Shown here one piece after another: positions 10,094 to 21,387 of a stretch of DNA of 64,000 bases (positions within the stretch are counted from its first letter, which is position 1; every line of letters begins with the position of its first letter). The DNA is from Fallopia convolvulus (lineage: Eukaryota > Streptophyta > Magnoliopsida > Caryophyllales > Polygonaceae). The notes beneath the pieces are model-generated. The model ran no database searches. It saw only the letters and a program-made list of their open reading frames with translations, and was not told where the DNA came from. Position numbers and translations under genes: made by a program. The DNA is taken from contig OZ024722.1 in NCBI GenBank assembly GCA_964016875.1, positions 13,274,576-13,338,575 on the forward strand. Direction: 5' to 3'.

Positions 10094-10950
10094 AAGTCTG
10101 TAATTATCAATTGAGATTCTCTAATCACCAAGGTACAAACTTTATCTCTTTCTAATCTTAGTCATGCAAGAAGTCTATTTCCTAAAACCGTTTTGAGGAG
10201 TATGCTCTATAGTTGCCCTATTTGGGATCCTCTGCACTAGAAACTTGTTTTCCTCCCAGATTTGAAATGATTTCTTACCAAAATAAATCCTATTTTTGGA
10301 TATATACAAGATACAAATAAAACATTAGATTTTCTTACCTCTTTTGACGCTTAACTCCATTTCTTCTCCGAAAATTTTGTTTTCGCCGCTTGAATTGTAA
10401 GTAAGTTTTAACGAAAATTATTATGAGTATGACGTTGGTAATCACAATAAGAGCAAGGAAAATTAAAAGCTCAATAAAAAAATCTCCTATTACCGGCTCT
10501 AAGATGGCACATAATTTCGTCGTCGGCCATGGACAATGTTGAAAGAAAAATTGGTAAAGGAGATCGAATATGGAGAAGTGGAGGAGGAGATAAGGTCAGA
10601 AGTGAAAAAAGGTGAAGGGATAAAAAAAGGGGGATAAAAGGGAACCGGATTTTTTAAGGACTTTATGCACCCTAAGGACTTTACGAATCCCAAGGACTTT
10701 TTGGACTCTAAGGACTTTATGCGCCCTATTGATTATCTTAATCTTTGTTTTGCATCTCTTTATGTGTAGCAACTAAATGGCATGCATCGTTAAAAGGGAG
10801 TTTTACATCCTTGATTTGTTGAGCAAAAAATGCCTTGAATGGAGGGTTGATGGCTTGGCTCACCTCAAGGCAAATGGCATTGAGGAAACAATTGTAGATA
10901 ACAATAGTGCCACCTAACAAGAAAAGACAAAAGCCATAGAAGAGCAAGAA
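10094..10950. other. Spacer before the RTE LINE
   Basis: After the copia-like leader I see no recognised gene. Around 10640-10725 there is a short tandem pattern of AAGGACTTTATG(C)(A/G)CCC-like units (four copies). A minus-strand frame at 10738-10947 reads SQAINPPFKAFFAQQIKDV but I cannot assign it to a family. The 5' end of the LINE is not defined. Confidence 0.4.
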
Positions 10951-11974
10951 CGTGTCTGAGGGTAGGACCGTGGAATGTGGGCTCGCTCACTGGAACATCA
11001 TTTGAGTTGGTCAAGATCCTACAACAATGGAGCGTAGATATTGTGTGCATTCAAGAGACTAAGTGGAAAGGAAACAAAGCACGTGAGATCGATGGGTGGA
11101 AGTTGTAGTATGCAGGAGCATCCGACAACAAGAATTGGGTAGGTATTCTAGTTGATGCCAAGTTGAGAGACCAAGTGATCCTATTGGACTGTAGAAGTGA
11201 CCGACTAATGATGGTTAAGTTAGTGGTTGGGGGAGACTCTTTAAATCTCATAAGTGCCTATGTCCCACACTTAGGCCTAGATGAAGAAGAAAAGAGACAT
11301 TTCTAGGAGGACTTGGAAGAGCTAACGAGGGGTATTCTAGGGACAGAGAAGGTGGTGGTAGGGGGTGATTTGAATGGGCACATTGATATATTATATGTTC
11401 CTCATGTCAGATTGGAGCGTATAATATATCAAATCGAAGCTATTAACACGAGGAACATATATCCCAAAAATAATTTTAGATTGGGGGGCCATGGCCCACT
11501 CCCGCCCCCATATAGTTCCGCCTCTCGTCGATAACAATCGAGCCTTGCTAGAGTTCTCAATGGCTTTTGGTTCAAGGGAAGGAAGAATACTTGATTACTT
11601 TCCAAAATGCCTTGAACAAGATGCATATTGACTTTTTTGTGCTTTGGCGGGGGTCAAGAGGAGTTGTAGGGACTAAGATTATCCCGAATTGAGGCCTTTC
11701 GACGCAACACATGTTGTTGGTCATGGACCTGGAATGGGCCCACAGAAAGAGGAGAACTACCAGTGGAATGCAACCTAGGATCAAATGGGGACGCTTGAAC
11801 GAGACGTATGGATAACTCTTTAGAGAAAGGGTTTTTGAGAAGGAAGAGGCGAAAGGAGCTTTGCCAGTTAAAGATAATGCAGACACTATGTGGGGTAAGA
11901 TGGCGGAGTGCGTTCAAAGAGTGGTGTGTGGAGTGTTGGGTATGTCTAGGGGTAGAAGCGAAAACATAAGAACC
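10951..11974 (+). pseudogene. RTE-type LINE, 5' part: endonuclease (interrupted)
   Basis: The plus strand encodes an apurinic/apyrimidinic-type endonuclease of a plant RTE LINE, the protein often mis-annotated as craniofacial development protein 2. Blocks seen: VGPWNVGSLTGTSFELVKIL, VDIVCIQETKWKG (catalytic E in QETK), RLMMVKLVV, LISAYVPHLG and VVVGGDLNGHI (catalytic D/N). In-frame stops occur at about 11108 and 11305. After GHID about 140 bases of foreign sequence (11389-11530, containing GGGGGGCCATGGCCC) intervene, then degraded endonuclease and linker sequence (QDAY, RPFDATHVVGHGPGM) continue. The gene stops at 11974, where Athila element A has inserted; it resumes at 24083. Confidence 0.8.
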
Positions 11975-13399
11975 TGATATCCGCTTTTTAGGTAGTGTTT
12001 TTAGTGTCTAGATAGATTAGATTGAGTTGGTTTTTGTGTTGAGTTTTATGTTTTTGAGTCTTTTTGCTTTAGTTTTCGTATTTCCTTGAGATTCGGAAGC
12101 TAGACATTTTTTGTGTCTTTTTGTAGGAGTTTTGGAGCTTGAAAGAAGAGTTTGGAGCATTGCAAGAGAAGATGGAGATTAAGCTCTCAAGTAAAGTTAT
12201 TGAAGATCAAGTTTGAGCTTGGAAAGAGATAGAGAATTTAAGAACATAGGAAAAAGAATCGAGTCAAACGGAGTTGTAACGAATCTTCTACACAAGTTTT
12301 ACTCAAGGCTATTCGAAGTGCTGAACAGGGTCGTGCTCGACCCAACCAGAGAACAAGCTCTCAGGACCGACCCTAGGAGGGTCGTGCACGACCCACTTTG
12401 GGTCGTGCGTGGCGCCGACCCACTTTGCCCTATTCCGTGATCTTTTACAAGATATTCTATCTTTTTATTTTAGGAAGTTGTTTTATCTTATTTCCTAGTT
12501 TAATTAGGGCTCCTTGTCCTCTATAAAAGGGGGCTAAACTCTTTAGTTGAAAGGGGCTCTGTTGCTCTAGCTTTTATTTTACGTTCTTTTGGGGGATTGA
12601 AGGAAGACTTGGAGGACAAGTTGGAGAAATTTGTAAGACCTCTTTAGTTTTAATTTGAATTTTTCGGTTTGTCTATTTTTGATCATGTCTTTGTTTTTCT
12701 TTACCATGAGTGAGTAGTTCTCTTAGATTCTAGGGTTGGGTAAAAACCCAACACGATCATGCATGTCTAAAACTTGAATTCATGACTTGAATGCTTGAAG
12801 ATCATATCTATCTATCTTGTGCTAAATACCTTTGCGACAGTTGAGGCATGTCTTGTGATTAACCTAAAAGCGAAAGTGTAAAGTTGATTACTTGATTAGT
12901 TCTAATAGGTTTATTTGCGAAAGTTGATATTCCTAGGTTGAAGGATAAAAAGAAAGTTGTTTGATTTGCAAAAGTTGATTGAATAACTTGAATTGTTTGC
13001 GACAGTTGACTTTTCTATGATCATAATTGCATGATAGTTGTGAATTCTTGTTGAAAGCATTTATGGTTGTTGTTGTGGTAGCCCTAGCCCTAGGATTGCC
13101 TTTTTATATTTGATTAAAACTCATTAAATTGACTCGATCTCGACCCACCTAAGGTCGTGCTCGAACCGCTGCCTTTATTAGTGTTCGTTTGTGTGTTTTG
13201 TCCCCAGGATTGATCCTCATAGGGTCGTCCACGACCCTAATCAGTTCGGTCCTGGCCTTGTTTTGCCCGTATTTGCTTTATTTTTCGTAGTTTATCAACT
13301 AATCTTTAGCACTATTCTCATTCCCATGGACGAACCTGACTCTGCTATACTCAGCGGGGTCTTGAATATAAATTTATTTGTTCAAAAAACCCTTCAACA
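11975..13399 (+). repeat. Element A 5' LTR
   Basis: 1425 bp, TG...CA. A TATA box (CTATAAAAGGGGG) at 12521-12533 precedes a purine-rich leader. Palindromic words of the GTCGTGCACGAC type occur at about 12335-12410, 13137-13165 and 13221-13238. Compared with the 3' LTR it carries one additional 21-bp palindrome unit near 12380-12400. Confidence 0.9.
12521..12533 (+). promoter_or_regulatory. TATA box, element A 5' LTR
   Basis: CTATAAAAGGGGG, repeated at 21916-21928 in the 3' LTR. Expected start of the element A transcript lies about 30 bases downstream. Confidence 0.6.
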
Positions 13400-13402
13400 A
13401 AT

Positions 13403-13420
13403 TGGCGCCGTTGTCGGGGA
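13403..13420 (+). other. Primer-binding site of element A (tRNA-Asp)
   Basis: TGGCGCCGTTGTCGGGGA lies three bases after the 5' LTR. It matches the complement of the plant tRNA-Asp 3' end except for one base (T where elements C and D have C). Confidence 0.8.
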
Positions 13421-13521
13421 TTGAGCAATAGTGCCTAGTTTAGTTGATATTTGGGTTTGGGACTAGCCCTTACCCTTTTGTTGTTTTTTAATTTTGTTTT
13501 CTTTGTCTTAGTTCGCAGTGT

Positions 13522-15276
13522 ATGCCATCTCGTTCTTCCGGGAGAACCTTTGAGATTGACTACAACAGCGAACCCGAGAGATCCTTCCACCGACGTTTAA
13601 GAGAACAACGAGCAATGGCCGACGCTGAGACTCTTGCTCAACAAATGGAGGAAATCCGCGCTCAGATGCAACGCATGCAAGAAGAATGAGATGCTTCGGC
13701 TGCAGCTGCACAACGATTTCAGGAGCAACTGAACGCTATCCCAAGGAATGCCAAGCAATACATGCACCCAAAACTGAGGGTGCCCGAATCGACGATAGTG
13801 CTCCTGGAGATCGACCGCACTTTTGAGATTAAATCTCATTTCATATCCTTAATAAAGCGTTCTCAATTTGAAGGGAAAACCACTGAATATCCCATGGAGC
13901 ATATTAAGAACTTTATTGATTTATGCGACACCATTGCTGCTGACAATGTCGCACTTGAATATGTTCTCTTGAAGGATTTTAAGTGGTCTCTTGCAGGAAA
14001 AGCTTTAAATTGGTTGGAGAGCTTGCCACCGAGGTCTATTACATCGTGGAGAGAATTGCATGATTTATTCATGACCAAGTTCTTTCCACCGGCAAAAACA
14101 ACTGAGCTGAGGAAGCGCATCACCTCCTACCATCAACTTCCAAACGAGACGCTTGTGGAGACATGGGAACGATTCCAAGAGCTTCTACGCCAATGCCCTA
14201 CTCATGGGCAACCTCCCTATGTTCTCCAAGAGATCTTCTTTCAAGGCATCAATGCAGCTACCAAGGATCGCATCAACCTTCACACTGATTGTGGGATCAT
14301 TGAGATGACTCCAGATGAGGCATGGGCGTTATTGAATAAGCTAACCAACTATGACGCCATGTACGGTACCCAACAAGCTAAACCGACGGAGAGGAAGCTC
14401 TATGAACCACAATCTGATATGGTTGATCGGGATGCGAAGTTCCAATTCATGCAAGATGAGATCAACCGATTGAAAAAGCAAGTAAGTTACTTTACATCTT
14501 CTCAATCTTGTCAAGAATGCGGGTCTTCCGCCCATACTACTTCCAATTGCACTAACTTGCAGCAAGTAAGAGCCGCCGAGGCTTATGAGGAGGCAAACTA
14601 CATGAGAGGTTCCTATAGGAACGAAAACAATTGTGCAGGGAGGAACACTGCTCAACCATCTTGGGGCAATTCCAATTATGACCAATACAAGCAATTCCCT
14701 CAACAAGAGCAATGTCCCCCTCCCTACCATCCTCCGGGCTATCAAGAGCCACCATCATGGGTGCAAGGGTTGCAAGAAGGAATCAATGGTGTCCGAGCCG
14801 AGATCAACGGAGTCCAGAACCAGATCAACGAAGTCCGAGATGAGGTCAATGGAGTACGAGCCGAGATGAAAGGTGTTCATGCAAGGTTGGGAGAATTTGA
14901 CTCATGGAGGAAGAACGTCGATTCCCAACTTGGCCAGCTAGCTACTCAAATTCCGAGACCTCATGGACAACTCCCGGGCCGCACCGACGAGAATCCTGGA
15001 GGCCAACTAAGCGACGGTGAAATCCGAGCCATGAACCTAAGGAGTGGCAAAGCATTGCCCGAGCCAACCAAGCATAAGGAGAAGGAACAAGCCTCAGGAC
15101 AGACCCATTCAGGGTCGTGCACGACCCTCGAGGGGTCGTTCTTGAGGAGGCTGTTAATGAGGAAGAAGAGGCGATCGACCCTCCAAGGGTCGAGCTTGAC
15201 CACCCTTCACCAGGTAAGTCTTCTAACCCTTCTCCTTCTATTCAATCTCCATCTAAGGTACTTCCTTTCCCTCTAA
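13522..15276 (+). pseudogene. gag: Element A gag (capsid/nucleocapsid)
   Basis: The structural protein packages element RNA. ATG at 13522 begins MPSRSSGRTFEIDYNSEPER, as in C and D (RRGVDYFPFDPELER; RYYSEPERTLHRR). A TGA at 13687-13689 (probably from CGA) breaks the frame; a following ATG is at 13762. The capsid block runs from about 13762 to 14380 (LEYVLLKDFKWSLAGKALNW, ITSYHQLPNETLVETWERF, CPTHGQPPYVLQEIFFQGI). A CCHC zinc knuckle, CQECGSSAHTTSNC, sits at about 14510-14551. Near 14777-14890 the INGVRAE/INEVRDE segment is tandemly expanded relative to C and D and may form a coiled coil. The frame is lost in the palindrome-rich spacer near 15110-15200. Confidence 0.88.
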
Positions 15277-15278
15277 GA

Positions 15279-15864
15279 AATCCAAGGACTCGACGGAAGG
15301 TAAGTTTAAGCGCTTTGATAAGTTGCTTCAAGGCTTAAATCTTTCCATTTCTTTCGCTGATGCTTTGAATGAAATGCCTGCTTATACTAAATTCTTGAAG
15401 GAGATTTTATCTAGGAAGCGATCAATGTCGGAACTAACAGATGAGGTGAGATTGTTGGAGCTTCCCGAGAAGCTAGGAGACCCAGGTAAGTTTGCTATTA
15501 CAATTGGTATTGGAGCTTACCGTTTCAAAGCTTTGTGTGATCTAGGTGCTAGTACAAGCTTGCTTCCACTTTCAATTTGGTCCAAGACCAACATGGGGCC
15601 ATTAGTACCGGTGAACATGAGGCTATACATGGCGGATGGGTCATGTGTCAAGCCAACAGGAGTGGTAGATGATTTCCCGGTTCAAGTAAGGAAGTTCTTT
15701 GTGCCCAACGATTTCATAGTGATGGAGATCCTGAGGATCCCGTGTTGCCCATTATTCTCGGACGACCATTCCTAGCCACATCAGGAGCCATCATTGATGT
15801 CAGGAACGGACTTCTCACCTTTAACATTGGAGAAGAAGTGGTTGAGTTCTGATTCAATTCAACC
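15279..15864 (+). pseudogene. Element A protease
   Basis: Retroviral-type aspartic protease that would process the polyprotein. The frame holds KFKRFDKLLQGLNLSISFAD, MSELTDEVRLLELPEKLGDP, FKALCDLGASTSLLPLSIW (active site D-L-G-A) and VPNDFIVME. A 2-base loss near 15730 shifts the frame before the expected EDPV-PIILGRPFLA block, which continues in another frame (LGRPFLATSGAIIDVRNGLL). A TGA at 15850 replaces the tryptophan codon seen in D (VEFWFN). A palindromic-word spacer with GGACCGACCCTCCAAGGGTC follows at about 15990-16015. Confidence 0.8.
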
Positions 15865-17650
15865 ATGAAGGAGTCCAATCATGAGGAAGTCAAGATGCTA
15901 TACACACACTCCGACTACATTGAGTGCAACAACCCAACCGAGAAATTATTGACTTGGGATCCTCTACCGCACGTTTTTGGGGTCTCAGGACCGACCCTCC
16001 AAGGGTCGTGCATGACCCTCTTGGACGAAAGCGAAGAGCAATTCCTTGTCTTGGATGCACTCAAAGCGGAGAATGAGGAGGAAGTTAGCTTGCCCGAGCC
16101 TACTCTTGAGCTTAAGGAGCTCCCCGCCTCCCTGAGGTACGCTTTTCTAGGTCCTAATTCTACTCTTCTCGTCATTATTAATGCTAACTTGGGTATGGAA
16201 GAAGAAAACAAATTGCTTGATGTGCTTAGGACCCATAGGAAAGCCATAGGGTATTCATTAGAGGAACTTAGTGGTATTTCACCCTCATTGTGCATGCATA
16301 GGATTTATATAGAGGATGATCATAAACCCACTATCGAGCATCAACGTAGGCTAAACCCTAACATGAAAGAGGTAGTGAAAAAAGAAATTCTTAGGATGCT
16401 AGATGCCGGTATCATATTTCCTATCTCGGATAGTAAATGGGTTAGCCCCGTACATGTAGATGTAGTTCCTAAAAAGGGGGGATGACGGTTGTTGAGAATG
16501 AAAAAGGGGAGTTGATTCCAACTAGGACCGCCACTAAGTGGAGAATGTGCATATACTATAGGAAACTTAATAGTACCACTAGGAAGGATCACTTTCCACT
16601 CCCCTTCATTGACCAAGTCCTAGAACGCTTAGCCCAACACGATTACTTTTGCTATTTGGATGGCTATAGTGGTTTTTGGCAGATTCGCATTCACCCCGAT
16701 GATCAGGAGAAGACGACATTCACTTGTCCATATGGGACGTTTGCTTATAGAAGGATGACATTTGGGCTTTGCAACGCCCCGGCCACCTTTCAACGGTGCA
16801 TGATGGCCATCTTCTCCGACATGATTGAGGAAATAGTGGAGGTATTTATGGATGATTTCTCAGTTTATGGTTCCACTTTTGATTCATGTCTTGCTAATCT
16901 CTCTAGAGTCCTAAAAATATGTGAGGAGACTAACCTTGTGCTTAATTGGAAAAAGTGTCATTTCATGGTTAGAGAGGGAATTGTCTTAGGTCATCTAGTG
17001 TCTAAACGCGGGATTGAGGTGGACAAGGCAAAAATTGAGCTTATTGAAAAATTGCCCCCTCCATCCTCCGTAAAAGACGTTAGGAGTTTCTTGGGGCATG
17101 CGGGTTTTTATAGACGCTTTATTCAAGACTTTTCTAAGATTGTTAAGCCATTGACTAACCTACTAATGAAAGATGTAGTGTTTAGCATGTCTCCAGATTG
17201 TCTTGAAGCGTTTAAAGGTTGAGGAAAGCCCTCGTGATGGCCCCCATCATGCAATCACCGGATTGGTCACTTCCCTTCGAAATCATGTGTGATGCTAGTG
17301 ACTATGCCATAGGAGCGGTTCTTGGGCAGCGGAAGGACAAGAAGCTTCATGCCATCTACTATGCAAGTAAGATGCTTGACGAAGCCCAGAGTAAGTACAC
17401 TACAACCGAGAAAGAGTTTCTCGCTGTGGTGTTTGCTTTTGAGAAATTTCGCTCTTACTTAGTAGGTTCTAAGGTGATCGTTTATACTGATCATGCTGCT
17501 GTTAGATTTCTAATGGCGAAAAAAGACGCCAAGCCTAGGTTGCTTCGTTGGATGCTCTTATAACAGGAATTTGATCACGAAATCCGAGACAAAAAGGGAG
17601 CGGAGAACTTAGTGGCGGATCACCTATCTAGACTGCCCCTTGAGCATATT
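15865..17650 (+). pseudogene. pol: Element A reverse transcriptase and RNase H
   Basis: RT copies element RNA into DNA and RNase H removes the RNA strand. RT blocks: DDHKPTIEHQRRLNPNMKEV, WVSPVHVDVVPKKGG, RKDHFPLPFIDQVLERL, FCYLDGYSGFWQI (catalytic D), FGLCNAPATFQRCMM, VFMDDFSVYG (catalytic DD). RNase H: CDASDYAIGAVLG, TTEKEFLAVVFAFEKF, YTDHAAVRFLMA with D, E and D intact. Defects: a 6-base insertion giving HVDVVP, a 1-base loss in the A/G run at 16474-16485, aspartate changed to tyrosine in MCIYYRKLN (16554-16556), a frameshift near 17215 and TAA at 17561. D shows the intact wording at each place. The frame runs on into integrase. Confidence 0.88.
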
Positions 17651-19339
17651 CAGGAGTCCGGCAGATCAATTCCCATCAATGATACACGCCCCGATGAGAC
17701 GTTTTTGAATGGTAGCAATGATCCCCATGGAGACAAGGGTAGTGAAGAAATCAAGGGCCCAGGACCGACCCTGTCAGGGTCGTGCACGACCCAAACAGAG
17801 GTTGGACCTCTCAGGACCGACCCTGCCACGACCCCCTTAGGGTCGAGCACGACCCTATATGGGTCGTGCACGACCCCTACCCTTGATTCAACCCTCGAGC
17901 ACGACCCAAATGGCTCGTGCACGACCCTCTCACTAGGTCGAGCAGGTAAGTCTTCTTCATCCTCGTCGGTTCTTTCAAATTCTAATGATCTACCATCTTT
18001 ATCTTCTCTCCCTACTTCTATTCTTGCTTTACGTGGGTCAAAGACCCCTTGGTTTGCAGATTTCGCTAACTATATTGTAGGAGGCGAGATTCCGGCGGGT
18101 TTAACCTCTCAAGCCAAGAAGAAATTCCTCCACGACGTCAAGCAATACTATTGGGATGATCCTTACTTGTTCAAACAAGGAAGTGATCGCATCTTTCGAC
18201 GTTGTATTTTGGATGATGAGATTGAGAGCGTCAATCGCCATTGCCACATTCTACCAACGGGAGGCCATGCTAAGGGATTCAAGACCACGACGAAGATTCT
18301 TCAAAGTGGCTTGTATTGGCCAATGCTTTTCAAAGATGTACATGAGTTTGTGACAAGGTGTGACAAGTGCCAGCGTTCCGGAAACATCACTTGGAGAAAT
18401 GAGAATCCGCTCACCGGTATCTTGGAAGTCGAGCTTTTTGATGTGTGGGGGATAGACTTTATGGGACCCTTTCCTTCATCGGGTCCTTATAAGTACATCC
18501 TTGTAGCGGTTGATTATGTCTCCAAGTGGGTGGAGGCCATTGCCACAAAAACAAATGATGCTCGGGTGGTTGCTAAGTTTATGAAATCAAACATCTTCCC
18601 TCGTTTTGGAGTCCCCCGAGTTCTTATAAGTGATGGTGGCTCACACTTCATTGAGAGGAGCTTTGAAGCTCTTTTGACCAAGTATGGGGTCTCTCACCGG
18701 GTGGAAACACCTTATCACCCTCAAACAAGTGGTCAAGTGAAGGTCTCAAACCGTCAAATAAAGAGCATCTTGGAGAAGATAGTATCCCGGTCAAGGAAAG
18801 ATTGGTCGTCAAAGCTTGATGATGCACTTTGGGCATACCGCACTGCTTACAAGACGCCACTCCGCACCACTCCTTATAATTTGGTGTATGGCAAGTCATG
18901 TCACTTGCCCGTCGAGTTCGAACATAAAGCTTTATGGGATCTTAAGGAGCTCAACATGGACCTCGACGCGGCTGGAGCAAAACATTTCATGGACTTGCAA
19001 GAACTAGAGGAATTGAGGCTCAAGGCGTATGAGATCGCCAAGATCTACAAGGAGAGAACCAAAAGGTGGCACGATAAGAAGCTTGTCCCAAAACTCTTCA
19101 AGGTCGGTGACCAAGTACTCCTTTTCAACTCTAGGCTCCGACTTTTCCCCGGAAAGCTAAAGACTCGATGGAGTGGGCCATTCACGGTTCACCACATTTA
19201 TCCACATGGGGCGGTCGACCTTATAGACGAGAACGGAGCAATTTTCAAAGTCAATGGGCACCGCTTGAAGATGTACTATGCAAAGGTGGAATCCGATGAA
19301 GAAATCCGAGCCACATGGGCTCTCACCACCTCGGACTAA
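17612..19339 (+). CDS. Element A integrase with palindrome-rich linker
   Basis: The integrase inserts element cDNA into the genome. This 575-aa open stretch is continuous with RNase H apart from the TAA at 17561. Residues about 45-115 are a linker (17760-17945) made largely of palindromic DNA words, read here as GSCTTQ/GSCTTP-like peptides. Then come KTPWFADFANYIVGG, the zinc-binding HHCC block (HILPTGGHAKGF...CDKCQRSGN) and the catalytic core: GIDFMGPF (D), VLISDGGSHF (D) and HPQTSGQVKVSNRQIK. The third catalytic residue, normally glutamate, is lysine (codon 18740-18742); D keeps glutamate. The enzyme is therefore probably dead. No chromodomain is seen; the C-terminus GPFTVHHIYPHGAVDLID is typical. 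Confidence 0.85.
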   Translation: MADHLSRLPLEHIQESGRSIPINDTRPDETFLNGSNDPHGDKGSEEIKGPGPTLSGSCTTQTEVGPLRTDPATTPLGSSTTLYGSCTTPTLDSTLEHDPNGSCTTLSLGRAGKSSSSSSVLSNSNDLPSLSSLPTSILALRGSKTPWFADFANYIVGGEIPAGLTSQAKKKFLHDVKQYYWDDPYLFKQGSDRIFRRCILDDEIESVNRHCHILPTGGHAKGFKTTTKILQSGLYWPMLFKDVHEFVTRCDKCQRSGNITWRNENPLTGILEVELFDVWGIDFMGPFPSSGPYKYILVAVDYVSKWVEAIATKTNDARVVAKFMKSNIFPRFGVPRVLISDGGSHFIERSFEALLTKYGVSHRVETPYHPQTSGQVKVSNRQIKSILEKIVSRSRKDWSSKLDDALWAYRTAYKTPLRTTPYNLVYGKSCHLPVEFEHKALWDLKELNMDLDAAGAKHFMDLQELEELRLKAYEIAKIYKERTKRWHDKKLVPKLFKVGDQVLLFNSRLRLFPGKLKTRWSGPFTVHHIYPHGAVDLIDENGAIFKVNGHRLKMYYAKVESDEEIRATWALTTSD

Positions 19340-21387
19340 GCTAAGATAAGTCTTCAAGCTAATGACGTTAAACAAGCGCTTACGGGAGGCAACCCGGTCT
19401 TTAGATTAGTTTTTTTTTTATTATGTTTTTGTTTTTTTTTATTTTCTATATTAGATTTTTCTAACCTTCTTTAGACTAGGATATAATACATTTGTTTGGA
19501 ATAGAATTTTGTGGGATTTTTGCAGGGTCCTAAGCTTCAAATACGGGATCAAAAAGACGGGTAAAAGATGACTTTACATACGGGGCAAATTAAAGGTAAT
19601 TTTCGACCACTTCCAGGGGGGTCGAGCACGACCCTGGCGTGACATTCCGAAACTGCCCTTCTTCAATGAGGAACCAAGGGAACTACCCGGATCGAGATGA
19701 ATGGGTACCCCCAGCGTATCCACCATTCCGTCCTCGTCGTCGACCTCCACCTTCACAATGATGAGCTCCACCTTCATTTCAAGCTTCAAAGAGTTCTTTG
19801 TGAGTTTCTTCTTCTATTCTCTTTACTTTTTCATATTATTATAATGCATGAGGACATTGCATGATTTAAGTATGGGGTGGGGGAAGAAGAAATCTCACAT
19901 GTTGTATATAATTGAGTCTTTTTGTGTTGGTTTTGCTTGTTTGTTTGTTAGTTTGTTTTGTTAAGAAAAAGAAGTCGAAAAATGTTGAAAAATCCAAAAA
20001 TATTTGCTTCTTTGTTTCTTTGTTTTAGGATAGAAGAATGCTCCATTTTAGATGTCTTATGATGAGAACTAATTTTCATGTTTATCATATAATTCCTTTG
20101 GCATATTTGGATAGTATAGCCTAAGTCTTGAGAAATTGCTTTTGATTGTGAAAATTGACTTGTGATGAAATTGAGCATATGTGTCTTAAGTAGAAGTAGT
20201 CGCAATCCAACAAAAATTTTACCTAGTGAGGAATTTTGGCCTTATAGGGAGAACATCAAAAATCCTTCTTCTTTATATGTGTGATTTGCTCTCTTTATGC
20301 ATTTATCTCTTGTTATTGATATGGTTATCTATTTCTTGAAGTCGTTATCTGTTCGTTCATGCATGATTAATTATGATTAAGAACTTATTTTTCATAAGCC
20401 ATTTTTTTATCCTCTCTTTTACCTACCCTTACATTATCCTCTTTTTCAAGCCAATTTGAGCCTTAAAGCCTTTTATTTTTAGCTCCACAAAATTATTCCC
20501 TAGCCAATAAAGCTTGACCCTATCCGGGGATTAGGACTTAGTATTGGTTATTGTGATGGTTTTGTTGAGTGAGTTGTATTGGTTCAAGTGTGGGGTAATT
20601 TTGGGTTGGGTATTGGAGATCTTGCAGTTTGTTATGTAAAAGGAGTTTGGTTCCCTGAATGCACTTACAGAAGAGTTGAAAAAAAATAGAAAGAAAAAAA
20701 GAAATCGATATCGACCTCCCACAAGAAAAAAAATGAAGATCATAAGGGAGTAAGAGAAAAAAGAAAGAGGTGAATAGTGAATAATGTGCATGAGCCAAAT
20801 TCCTTAATAATTAAAAGCAAGATAAGTTGGGATATAAAAGGGGTTGTAAGAAAAAGAGAGTTCATAATGTTAAGTGAGTTTGGTTATCTTTTGAGAGTTT
20901 TGGTAAATGTGAGTTTTTAGGAGTCTTTGATTCCCGTATATTATTAGCACCACATGGCAAAAATATTTCCACGCCTTATTGTTTTTACCGAGCCCCATTA
21001 CAACCCGGCCGAATGGAGTCTTCTATGATGATTTCATTGAGCCTAAGTTCTTATGATGATTGATGTGTTTTGACTTCTCTAGGTAGAGAGATTGGTGATA
21101 TAAGTCTCAATGATAAAGTTGATGTTGCATGAAGATTGAGATGAGAGTTGATTTAATAGCCTAAACACATGAGAGTTGAGAGAAACACATTAATATCCCT
21201 TGTGAGGTTGGATTATGATTGTCTATGCTTGAGACTCATACATATGTCATGACGTTAAAATTGCTTGTCTACTTTTTCACTTGTGTTTAAAATGTTTTGA
21301 TAAGGGCTATGCTTGACGATTGTGTTATTGGTCTTGATTTTGCATGATTATTGCTTGAGGATAAGCAAGTCTAAGTATGGGGTATTT
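19340..21387 (+). other. Element A 3' region with internal purine tract, no env ORF
   Basis: About 2 kb between integrase and 3' LTR. It opens with GACGTTAAACAAGCGCTTACGGGAGGCAACCCGG (in part, 19366-19398), a motif also after pol in B and C. A palindromic word lies near 19617-19635. A possible 31-codon frame at 19666 (MRNQGNYPDRDEWVPP...) is all that resembles a post-pol ORF. A purine-rich TTTAAGTATGGGGTGGGGG tract at 19867-19885 mimics the terminal polypurine tract. The rest is non-coding. Confidence 0.65.
21369..21387 (+). other. Polypurine tract of element A
   Basis: CTAAGTATGGGGTATTT immediately precedes the 3' LTR start TGATATCCG at 21388, the expected place for plus-strand priming. Confidence 0.65.

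Noticed and set aside
10738..11050. Minus-strand frames over the LINE 5' flank
   Set aside because: They overlap the plus-strand RTE endonuclease start or match no known family.
16474..16485. Possible programmed frameshift at an A5G6 run in element A RT
   Set aside because: Element D has the same place in one frame with A6G5 and one more base; the A version is a simple 1-base loss, and RT downstream has further breaks.
17760..17945. CRISPR-like array from repeated GTCGTGCACGACC words
   Set aside because: Words are irregularly spaced, lie within a polyprotein linker of a plant retrotransposon, and no cas genes exist.
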